Source: Iamia sp035765045 (GTDB lineage Bacteria > Actinomycetota > Acidimicrobiia > Acidimicrobiales > Iamiaceae). From it: a stretch of DNA of 64,000 bases. Positions 15,640 to 21,792 of this stretch are shown here, in pieces; position 1 is the first letter of the stretch, and the number at the start of each line of letters is the position of its first letter. Where the stretch lies: contig DASTYI010000085.1 in NCBI GenBank assembly GCA_035765045.1, positions 38,826 to 102,825 of the forward strand. Direction: 5' to 3'. Position numbers and translations under genes: made by a program. The notes beneath the pieces are model-generated. The model ran no database searches. It had not been told where the DNA came from and was given only the letters and a program-made list of their open reading frames with translations.

Positions 15640-16170
15640 GTGGCCGCGCGTCCCCACGTCGCCCTGATCGGGATGATGGGCGTCGGCAAGTCGACCGCCG
15701 GGCGGGTCGTGGCCGCCCGCACCGGGCGGCGCTTCGTCGACACCGACGCCGTGATCGAGGCGACGACCGGGCGCACCCCGCGCGAGCTGTGGGAGCAGGA
15801 CGGCGAGCACGCCTACCGCCCGCTCGAGCGCGAGGCGGTCGAGCAGGCCCTCGCCGCCGACGACCCGGTGGTGCTGGCCACGCCGGGCGGGGTCGCCGTC
15901 GACGACGCCATGGCCCGGGCCGTGCGGGCGCCCGGCGTGGTCACCGTCCTGCTGCGGGCCACGCTCGCCACCCTCGACCGCCACGTGGGCGACCACCCCG
16001 CCCACCGCCCGCTGCTCGGTCCCGACCCCCACGCCACGCTGGCCCGCCTGCTCGCCGAGCGGGCCGGCCGCTACGAGGCCCTGGCCGACGCCGTGGTCGA
16101 CGTCGACGGGCTGTCCCCCGAGCGGGTGATCACCGCCGTCCTCGCCGCCCTCGACGACGCCGACGGTTGA
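15640..16170 (+). CDS. aroK: Shikimate kinase-like protein
   Basis: The 176-residue P-loop kinase of the shikimate kinase family would phosphorylate shikimate at the 3-OH in chorismate synthesis. Walker A is GMMGVGKST (residues 11-19). DTDAVIE follows at 34-40, YRPLERE at 59-65 and the lid arginine in HRPLLG. The substrate-binding Gly-rich loop reads ATPGGVAV instead of the usual GGGAV, so identity as a true AroK is likely but not certain. The start is GTG 15640, with GGGGAGGA upstream. No other aro gene is nearby, whereas actinobacterial aroK usually sits with aroB and aroC. Confidence 0.75.
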   Translation: MAARPHVALIGMMGVGKSTAGRVVAARTGRRFVDTDAVIEATTGRTPRELWEQDGEHAYRPLEREAVEQALAADDPVVLATPGGVAVDDAMARAVRAPGVVTVLLRATLATLDRHVGDHPAHRPLLGPDPHATLARLLAERAGRYEALADAVVDVDGLSPERVITAVLAALDDADG

Positions 16171-16253
16171 CGGCAGCGCCCCCATGCGCTTGGGTGGGGG
16201 AGCGACGTTCAGCCACGAGGGTCGAGTTCCGTCCGAGGACCTTGGAGGTCCCG

Positions 16254-17153
16254 ATGACCGACCCGTGGCCCGCCCACCGCCCGTCCACCACCGATCCGCT
16301 CGCCCTGGCGACCCCCCAGGATCGGGAGCGTGCCGAGGAGACGATCCCCCGGGGTCGCTCGTCCGAGGACGACTCCCGCCGCCCCGCCGTCGACGAGGAC
16401 ATCTGGCTCCTCCACGTGCTGCTCCGCCGCACCGGCGACCGGACGGTGCTCGCCGCCCTGGTCGAGGAGTACCAGGCCTTCGCCCTGTCGCTGGCCCGGC
16501 GCCTGCACCGCGACCGCGAGCCGCTCGACGACCTGCGCCAGGTGGCGCTGGAGTCGCTGGTGGCCTCGCTGCGGCGCTTCGACCCCGGCTTCGGCGTGCC
16601 CTTCGTCGGCTTCGCCACGCCGACGATCGTCGGCGCCCTCAAGCGCCACTACCGCGACCAGGGCTGGGCCATGCGGGTGCCCCGCTCGGCCCACGACCTG
16701 GCCGCCCCCGCCCGCGAGGCGGCCGACCGGATCGCCGCCGAGAAGGGGCGGGCGGCCACCACCGCCGAGGTCGCCGAGGCCCTCGGGATCACCGAGGAGG
16801 ACCTGCTGATCGCCCGCTCGGCCGAGCGGGCCCGGTCGCTGGTCTCGCTCGACGCCCCCCGGCCCGGCGACGACGACCGGGTCGGCATCGAGGTCGGCGT
16901 GGTCGACGCCGGCTTCCTGCTGGCCGAGGGCCGGGCCTCGCTGGAGCGGGCGCTGCCGACCCTCAGCCACCGTGACCGCACGATCCTCCAGCTCTCGTTC
17001 TTCGAGGGCGAGTCGCAGAAGAAGATCGCCGAGCGCTACGGCGTCAGCCAGATGCAGGTGTCCCGCTGGATGACCTCGGCGATCGGCCGCCTCCGCAGCC
17101 GCATGGCCGTCACCGTCCCGGCCGACCCCGTCGACGAGTCCGCCGCCGTCTGA
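16254..17153 (+). CDS. RNA polymerase sigma factor, SigB/SigF (group 3) type
   Basis: The 299-residue sigma factor lacks the long region 1.1 of the housekeeping factor. Region 2 is visible as DDLRQVALESLVASLRRFDPGFGVPFVGFATPTIVGALKRHYRDQGW. Region 3 covers VPRSAHDL to EEDLLIARSAERARSLVSLD. The region 4 helix-turn-helix is HRDRTILQLSFFEGESQKKIAERYGVSQMQVSRWMTSA. GGAGGT lies 6 nt before the ATG. This type directs stress, envelope or sporulation regulons and is usually held by an anti-sigma factor, but none is adjacent. A weak GC-rich inverted repeat upstream (about 16184-16203) could terminate aroK. Confidence 0.93.
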   Translation: MTDPWPAHRPSTTDPLALATPQDRERAEETIPRGRSSEDDSRRPAVDEDIWLLHVLLRRTGDRTVLAALVEEYQAFALSLARRLHRDREPLDDLRQVALESLVASLRRFDPGFGVPFVGFATPTIVGALKRHYRDQGWAMRVPRSAHDLAAPAREAADRIAAEKGRAATTAEVAEALGITEEDLLIARSAERARSLVSLDAPRPGDDDRVGIEVGVVDAGFLLAEGRASLERALPTLSHRDRTILQLSFFEGESQKKIAERYGVSQMQVSRWMTSAIGRLRSRMAVTVPADPVDESAAV

Positions 17154-17160
17154 CCCCGGA

Positions 17161-18111
17161 TCAGAGCCGGGGCAGGACCTCGTCCTGGTAGAAGGCGTAC
17201 ATCCCGGCCTGCTCGGCGCCCACCTGGTGGACGTGGACCTCGTCGGCCCCGGCCTCGAAGAAGGTGCGCAGCGACTCGGCGTGCACCTCGGGGTCGGGGC
17301 CGCACGGCATCGACCCCACGGCGCCCTCCTCGTCGACCAGCTCGACCGCCTGCTCGAAGTGGGCCGGCGTCCTGAGCTCCTGGGCCAGCTCGCCCGGGAG
17401 CCCGGTGTTGGGCCAGAGGCGGTGGACCAGCCGGCGGCAGGCCTGCTCGTCGGGCCCCCAGCACGCCTTGGGGAAGGCGATCACGGGGCCGGTCCCGCCG
17501 GCGTCGCGGTAGGTGGCGATGACCTCGGCGTCGGGCGAGGTGGTGGCCATGCCGTCACCGATGCGGGCGGCCACCTCGGCGGCCCTGGGCCCGAAGGCCG
17601 ACACGATCACCGGCGGCGGCTCGTCGGGGCAGGAGAAGATGCGGGCGTTCTCGACCGTGTAGTGGCGGCCCGACCGGGTCACCTCGTCGCCGGTCCACAG
17701 CGCCCGCATCACCTCGACCGCCTCCTCCAGCATCTCCAGCCGGACCGGCGTCGGGGGCCAGCGGTCCCCGAGCACGTGCTCGTTGAGGTTCTCGCCGCTG
17801 CCGACGCCGAGGAAGAAGCCGCCCCCGGCCATCAGGGCCGTGGTCGCCGCCGCCTGGGCGACGATCGCCGGGTGGATGCGGATCGTCGGGCAGGTGACGC
17901 CGGTGCCGAGACGGGCGTCGGGGGCGGCGGTCGCCAGCCCGCCGAGCACGCTCCACACCAGCGGGCTGTTGCCCTGCTCACCGACCCAGGGGTGGAAGTG
18001 GTCCGAGACGCTGATGTCGGTGAAGCCGTGCTCGGCGGCGGCGGCCCCGAAGCGGACGAGGTCCCGCGGGCCGTGCTCCTCGGCGGACAGGAAGATCCCG
18101 GTGCGTGCCAT
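17161..18111 (-). CDS. F420-dependent LLM-class oxidoreductase, glucose-6-phosphate dehydrogenase (FGD)-like family
   Basis: The 316-residue luciferase-like TIM barrel uses coenzyme F420. FTDISVSDHFHPWVGEQGNSPLVWSVLG is very close to the FGD-type signature, including the S-D-H-F-H-P-W segment. RLGTGVTCPTIRIHPA and FFLGVGSGENLNEHVLGD follow, the latter contacting the deazaflavin in relatives. Whether it oxidises glucose-6-phosphate or another substrate is unknown; this TIGR03557-like group is broad. It converges on the sigma factor gene with 7 bp between stops. Its promoter region is a long palindrome shared with the divergent udgX gene. Confidence 0.88.
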   Translation of the reverse strand: MARTGIFLSAEEHGPRDLVRFGAAAAEHGFTDISVSDHFHPWVGEQGNSPLVWSVLGGLATAAPDARLGTGVTCPTIRIHPAIVAQAAATTALMAGGGFFLGVGSGENLNEHVLGDRWPPTPVRLEMLEEAVEVMRALWTGDEVTRSGRHYTVENARIFSCPDEPPPVIVSAFGPRAAEVAARIGDGMATTSPDAEVIATYRDAGGTGPVIAFPKACWGPDEQACRRLVHRLWPNTGLPGELAQELRTPAHFEQAVELVDEEGAVGSMPCGPDPEVHAESLRTFFEAGADEVHVHQVGAEQAGMYAFYQDEVLPRL

Positions 18112-18125
18112 CGTCGCCGCCTCCC

Positions 18126-18174
18126 CTCCCGCCGGGCCCGGAAACGGCGCCGTGTCGCGCCGGCCCGGCGGGAG
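18126..18174. promoter_or_regulatory. Long palindrome in a divergent promoter region
   Basis: CTCCCGCCGGGCC at 18126-18138 pairs exactly with GGCCCGGCGGGAG at 18162-18174 around a 23-bp centre. It occupies most of the 74 bp between the start codons at 18111 (minus) and 18186 (plus), so it lies in both 5' regions. It may be an operator, a cruciform or an mRNA leader hairpin. Confidence 0.45.
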
Positions 18175-18185
18175 AGGGTAGCGGC

Positions 18186-18782
18186 GTGACCAGGAACGAC
18201 GACCGGTGGGCGGCCGTGGCCGAGGAGGCCGCCGGGTGCACCCGCTGTCCGCTGTACCGCGACGCCACGGCCACCGTGTTCGGCGAGGGCCCGGTGCCCG
18301 CCGAGATCATGCTCGTGGGCGAGCAGCCCGGCGACAAGGAGGACCTCCAGGGCCGACCCTTCGTCGGACCCGCCGGCGCCCTGCTCGACCGCTGCATCGA
18401 GGAGGCCGGCGGCGACCGCTCGGCGCTGTACCTCACCAACGCCGTCAAGCACTTCAAGTTCGAGCGCCGGGGCAAGCGCCGCATCCACGAGAAGCCGAAC
18501 CGGTCCGAGATCGAGGCCTGCGGGCTCTGGCTCGACCGCGAGCTGGAGATCGTGTCGCCCCGCCTGGTCGTCCTGCTCGGAGCCACCGCCGCCCAGGCCC
18601 GGTTGGGCTCGGGGTTCCGGGTGACGCAGCACCGGGGCGAGGACGTGCCGTCGGACCTGGCCGAGCACGTCGTCGCCACCGTCCACCCGTCGTCGATCCT
18701 GCGCGGCCCCGACGACGCCCGCCGGGCCGGCCGCGAGGCCCTCGTCGCCGACCTCCGCGCCGCCTTCGCCCTGGTCGCGTGA
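18186..18782 (+). CDS. udgX: UdgX-type uracil-DNA glycosylase (family 4-like, uracil-crosslinking)
   Basis: The 198-residue Fe-S glycosylase has GEQPGDKEDLQGRPFVGPAG near residues 45-64 (motif A) and VHPSSILR near 167-174 (motif B). CTRCPL (Cys18, Cys21), Cys70 and Cys112 are candidate cluster ligands. The decisive feature is the inserted loop with KRRIH at 97-101. In characterised UdgX its histidine becomes covalently attached to the abasic sugar after uracil excision. The start is GTG 18186, with GAGAGG upstream. It acts on uracil in single-stranded or damaged DNA. UdgX is mainly found in actinobacteria and relatives. Confidence 0.93.
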   Translation: MTRNDDRWAAVAEEAAGCTRCPLYRDATATVFGEGPVPAEIMLVGEQPGDKEDLQGRPFVGPAGALLDRCIEEAGGDRSALYLTNAVKHFKFERRGKRRIHEKPNRSEIEACGLWLDRELEIVSPRLVVLLGATAAQARLGSGFRVTQHRGEDVPSDLAEHVVATVHPSSILRGPDDARRAGREALVADLRAAFALVA

Positions 18783-18828
18783 GGGCCGCCGGGTTTGACC
18801 GGTCGCCCCGGGGGCGAGGGGGGCGGCC

Positions 18829-19941
18829 ATGCGGCTGATCCTCGTCCGCCACGGCGACGCCCACGCCGGCTTCCACGGCCCGATCGCCGGCCCGACGGGT
18901 TGCCGCGGGCTCACCGACCTCGGCCGCCAGCAGGCCGCCGCCCTGCGCGACCACCTGGCGGCGAGCGGGCGGGTGCGGGCCGACGTGCTGATCGCCAGCG
19001 TCCTGCCCCGGGCCATCGAGACGGCGACGATCATCGGTCCCGGCCTCGGCCTCGACCTCGCCGACCGGGACTGCGACCTGTGCGAGGTCCACACCGGCGA
19101 GGCCGACGGCGTCGACTGGTCCGAGTACGGCCCCCGCTACGGCACCTTCGACATGGAGGCCGAGCCCGACCGGCCCTTCGCCCCCGGCGGCGACAGCTGG
19201 AACGGCTTCCACCGGCGGGTCGAGGCCACCCTCGCCCGGCTGGCCGCCGAGCACGCCGGGCGCACCGTGGTCGCCGTCTGCCACGCCGGCGTGATCATGG
19301 CGTCGCTGCGGATCCTGCTCGGCATCCCCGACCCGGCCACCAGCGCCCACCTGCGCCCCACCAACACCGGTCTCACCGAGTGGGAGCACGACCCGGACCT
19401 GGGCAGCTGGATCCTCCGCTCCTACAACGAGACCGACCACCTGCTCGGCCTGGCCGAGCCCGACCACCCCGACGACGAGGTGCTGGTGCTCCCCCCTGAC
19501 GACTTCACGACCGAGACCGCCCGCCAGGCCGCCGCCCGCGACGACCTCGCCACCTGGGTGCGGGGCTTCCTGGCCAGCCCCGGCAGCGACAACGCCCCGC
19601 TGGCCGAGCAGCTGGTCGAGCGGGCCCCGTGGTGGATCGGGCCGGTGGCCGTCCCGCTCGACCAGCTCCACCGGCTCGCCGGTCCCCCCGACCACCCGGT
19701 GCTCGAACCGGTCGCCGACCACGAGTGGCGCGACGACGTCGACGACCTGGCCGAGGAGGTCGAGGACGGCCACGAGCCGCCCCCCGTCGTCGCCACCTGG
19801 TCCGAGGGCCGGCTGCTGCTGGAGGACGGCAACCACCGGGTCGAGGCCCTCCGCCGGGCCGGCGTCGACGAGGCGTGGACCGTCGTCGGCTTCGACGACC
19901 CCGACGCCCGCGACCGCTTCGTCGCCGGGAGCGAGCGATGA
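18829..19941 (+). CDS. Histidine phosphatase fused to a C-terminal ParB/sulfiredoxin-like domain
   Basis: The 370-residue protein opens MRLILVRHGDAHAG, the RHG signature of the phosphoglycerate mutase-like phosphatases. The second catalytic histidine is in VVAVCHAGVIMASL near residue 145. This domain ends around residue 215. The remaining 150 residues end in LLLEDGNHRVEALRRAGVDEAWTVVGFDD, which resembles the D-G-x-H-R-x-x-A core of ParB/Srx-fold domains. I know of no standard protein with this architecture. Its stop overlaps the cinA start by 4 bp. Substrates could be a phosphorylated small molecule or nucleotide; this is undetermined. Confidence 0.85.
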   Translation: MRLILVRHGDAHAGFHGPIAGPTGCRGLTDLGRQQAAALRDHLAASGRVRADVLIASVLPRAIETATIIGPGLGLDLADRDCDLCEVHTGEADGVDWSEYGPRYGTFDMEAEPDRPFAPGGDSWNGFHRRVEATLARLAAEHAGRTVVAVCHAGVIMASLRILLGIPDPATSAHLRPTNTGLTEWEHDPDLGSWILRSYNETDHLLGLAEPDHPDDEVLVLPPDDFTTETARQAAARDDLATWVRGFLASPGSDNAPLAEQLVERAPWWIGPVAVPLDQLHRLAGPPDHPVLEPVADHEWRDDVDDLAEEVEDGHEPPPVVATWSEGRLLLEDGNHRVEALRRAGVDEAWTVVGFDDPDARDRFVAGSER

Positions 19942-20411
19942 GCGCCGAGGACCGGGCCGACGACCTCGCCGGGCGGATCGCCGAGATCGCCCGGCAGCGC
20001 GACATCACCGTCGGCGTGGCCGAGTCGCTCACCGGCGGGCTCGTCTCCAGCGCCCTGGCCCGGGCCGAGGGGGCCAGCGAGTGGTTCGACGGCGGCGTCG
20101 TCGCCTACGGCCGCTCGGTCAAGCACGAGCTGCTCGGCGTGCGGCCCGGCCCGGTCGTGTCCGAGGAGGCCGCCGTCGACATGGCCGAGGGCACGGTCCG
20201 GGTGCTCGGGGTCGACGTCGCCGTGGCCGTCACCGGCGCCGGCGGGCCCGACCCCCAGGACGGCCAGCCCCCGGGCACCGTCTGGCTCGCCGCCCACGTC
20301 GACGGCGAGACCCGCACCCGCCAGCTCGACCTCGACGGCGACCCGCCCGAGATCTGCCACGACTCCGTCGTCGCCGCCCTCGACCACCTCCTCACCGCCC
20401 TCGACGTCTAA
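19938..20411 (+). CDS. CinA C-terminal domain protein (nicotinamide-nucleotide amidase-like, PncC)
   Basis: The 157-residue protein corresponds to the stand-alone CinA C-terminal domain. Markers are VGVAESLTGGLVSSALARAEGASEWFDGGVVAYG at the N-terminus, then VSEEAAVDMAEGTVRVLGVDVAVAVTGAGGPD and PPGTVWLAAHVDG. The Ser in AESLTGG and the nearby Tyr/Lys pattern match PncC, which deamidates nicotinamide mononucleotide in NAD recycling. The start overlaps the phosphatase stop (ATGA). A strong hairpin follows 3 bp after the TAA. The pairing with the fused phosphatase hints at nucleotide salvage but does not prove it. Confidence 0.9.
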   Translation: MSAEDRADDLAGRIAEIARQRDITVGVAESLTGGLVSSALARAEGASEWFDGGVVAYGRSVKHELLGVRPGPVVSEEAAVDMAEGTVRVLGVDVAVAVTGAGGPDPQDGQPPGTVWLAAHVDGETRTRQLDLDGDPPEICHDSVVAALDHLLTALDV

Positions 20412-20414
20412 GGA

Positions 20415-20447
20415 ACCGCCTCAAGGTGCCAGGCACCTTGAGGCGGT
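20415..20447. terminator. Perfect 33-bp hairpin (repeat family A, copy 1)
   Basis: Arms of 16 bp flank one central base: ACCGCCTCAAGGTGCC, then A, then the exact reverse complement. It starts 3 bp after the cinA stop. The central GGTGCC-N-GGCACC is shared with the hairpin at 40333-40367, but the outer arms are unrelated. It has no T-run. Confidence 0.7.
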
Positions 20448-20598
20448 CGCAGACCCTGGAGCTGCTGCGAGCACCGCCACCCCGGCATCGTCCGTGTCCA
20501 CCACGGCCCACCCCCTCCCCCGGGCCCGGTGGCCGACGCCGGTTCGGGTGCGGGCCGGCGGGGAGGGCGCCGGGCGCCCGTCGAACCGAGGAGATCCG

Positions 20599-20775
20599 AT
20601 GACCGTGGCCCCCGGAACCACCCTGACCTGCACCAACGACGACTGCCCGTGCCGCATCGTCGTCCAGGCCCCCTGCCCCCACGGCGACGACTACACCTGC
20701 GCCTGCGGCCACGCCCTGGTCCCCCTCACCGACACCGACGACACCTCCTCCATCCCGCCCACCCCCGGCGCCTGA
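20599..20775 (+). CDS. Metallothionein-like cysteine-rich small protein
   Basis: The product is 58 residues with Cys in the pattern CTNDDCPCRIVVQAPCPH, then YTCACGH, giving six cysteines and two histidines in the first 36 residues. The spacing (C-x4-C-x-C, later C-x-C-x-H) resembles small actinobacterial metallothioneins, which chelate Zn, Cu or Cd in the cytoplasm. GAGGAG lies 5 nt before the ATG, which fixes the start. It stands alone after the cinA terminator. No metal-sensor gene is next to it. Zn-finger-like binding without a storage role is an alternative. Confidence 0.75.
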   Translation: MTVAPGTTLTCTNDDCPCRIVVQAPCPHGDDYTCACGHALVPLTDTDDTSSIPPTPGA

Positions 20776-20792
20776 CCCCACCGCGGGGCGCG

Positions 20793-20972
20793 TCAGCGGG
20801 ACGGGGGGTCGGTCGTGTCGTCGGGTTCGGGGCGGCCGGGGAAGCCGGGCGGACCCTCGTGGATGATGGGGACGCCGTCGCGCACGACGGCCCGGGGGCG
20901 GGTCGGGTCACCCGTGGCGGGTGGGCGGCGACGCTCCCGCCAGGCTCGCCAGCGGTCGATGCAGGAGGTCAT
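20793..20972 (-). CDS. Hypothetical small basic protein
   Basis: An ORF of 59 codons on the minus strand starts MTSCIDRWRAWRERRR and ends in an acidic, proline-rich tail (EPDDTTDPPSR). Third codon positions are almost all G or C, as in neighbouring real genes, and GGGG precedes the ATG. No family is recognised and there is no membrane segment. It could be a chance ORF. Confidence 0.4.
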   Translation of the reverse strand: MTSCIDRWRAWRERRRPPATGDPTRPRAVVRDGVPIIHEGPPGFPGRPEPDDTTDPPSR

Positions 20973-21045
20973 GGCCCCGGTCTACGACCGGTCCGGCCAC
21001 CGGCCCCCGCCCTTCACGCCGGGTTCACGACCCCCGGGGGCATCT

Positions 21046-21294
21046 TCACGGCTCGACCCGGTCGAGCAGCTCGGGCAGGCCGATCTCGAGGGCGTCGGCC
21101 ATCCGGATCAGGGTCACCAGCGTCGGGACCCGGTAGCCCCGCTCGAGGTTCGATACGAACGTGGGGTGTACCCCGGCGGCCTCGGCCAGGCGTTCCTGGG
21201 TGAGCTCGCGCTGGAGGCGGATCTCGCGCAGCCGACGCCCGAAGGCGGCGGCGACGGCGGCATCCTCCTCTCGGCGTCGGGGCACGATCCGCAT
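21046..21294 (-). CDS. XRE (Cro/CI-type) helix-turn-helix regulator
   Basis: The 82-residue protein is essentially one HTH domain: AFGRRLREIRLQRELTQERLAEAAGVHPTFVSNLERGYRVPTLVTLIRMADAL. The scanning helix is TQERLAEAAG and the recognition helix HPTFVSNLERG. No ligand or dimerisation domain follows. GGTGGG precedes the ATG at 21294. A CCTAC-N7-GTAGG palindrome lies 31-47 bp upstream of the start and could be its own operator. It is on the same strand as, and separated from, the SIR2-GAF gene by a short plus-strand ORF. Small Cro-like regulators often control defence or toxin genes. Confidence 0.85.
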   Translation of the reverse strand: MRIVPRRREEDAAVAAAFGRRLREIRLQRELTQERLAEAAGVHPTFVSNLERGYRVPTLVTLIRMADALEIGLPELLDRVEP

Positions 21295-21324
21295 CCCACC
21301 GGCCCCCTCGCCCGGGCACCACAG

Positions 21325-21341
21325 CCTACTGATAAGGTAGG
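21325..21341. promoter_or_regulatory. Palindrome upstream of the XRE regulator gene
   Basis: CCTACTGATAAGGTAGG has 5-bp inverted arms (CCTAC/GTAGG) around a 7-bp AT-rich centre, unusual in this GC-rich window. It lies just upstream of the regulator start at 21294. It is a candidate operator overlapping a promoter for either direction. Confidence 0.45.
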
Positions 21342-21618
21342 GCGCAGACCCAGCGTTCCCGGCCCTCCACCCGATCGGAGACCGGCCCGTGCCCCCCTCC
21401 GGCCCCCACGCCCACCGCCCCGCCACGCCTCCCGGTGGCGCCGCCCCGACCGGCCCGCGACCGGTCCCGGGGTGGACGCCCAGGGGCCCCGGCTCACCCC
21501 GGGCAGGTGTGCGGACCGGCGAGGCACCACAACCCCGAGGCGTGGGAAATGTGCGTTTCGCGCACGCATCGCAACATTCGGCGCCGTCCCATGGCCCCGT
21601 CGGAGACGAGGGGGCCCC
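21342..21618. other. Intergenic stretch between XRE regulator and small plus-strand ORF
   Basis: With the palindrome at 21325 this makes 324 bp without a confident gene. It contains a proline-rich open frame with no binding site or homology. It also holds an AT-richer patch (about 21545-21580) with GTGCG-TTTCG-CGCAC at 21551-21565, which may be promoter DNA for the ORF at 21619. Nothing else is visible. Confidence 0.4.
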
Positions 21619-21792
21619 GTGACCAGGACGATCGGCGACAGCACGGGCGACGAGCTCGACACCCGCACCTCCCCCGTGCCGAGCGTCGTCCCCGCCTTCG
21701 TGCCCGACCGGGTGGCGCGGCGCCGCCAGCGCCTCCACGCCCTCCGCGCCGCCGAGGGCCCCGAGCCCCCCGAGGGCCCGGACGCCGGTTAG
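21619..21792 (+). CDS. Hypothetical small protein
   Basis: A 57-residue ORF starts at GTG 21619 (TRTIGDSTGDELDTRTSPVP) and ends in EGPEPPEGPDAG. The central RVARRRQRLHALRAAEG is basic and helical. GAGGGGG about 6 nt upstream supports the start. The stop overlaps the end of the converging SIR2-GAF gene by 4 bp. No family or membrane segment is recognised. It lies between a Cro-like regulator and a SIR2 protein and may be part of their unit. Confidence 0.45.
   Translation: MTRTIGDSTGDELDTRTSPVPSVVPAFVPDRVARRRQRLHALRAAEGPEPPEGPDAG

Noticed and set aside
16184..16203. GC-rich inverted repeat after aroK as terminator
   Set aside because: The arms are imperfect and short, and the pairing depends on runs of C and G that occur by chance here.
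13185..17153. A 1322-codon plus-strand open frame and many similar long antisense frames
   Set aside because: In DNA this GC-rich, stop codons are rare in all frames. The translation is His/Gly/Arg-rich low-complexity sequence antisense to the P-type ATPase and other genes. Only the last 299 codons (sigma factor) show real homology.
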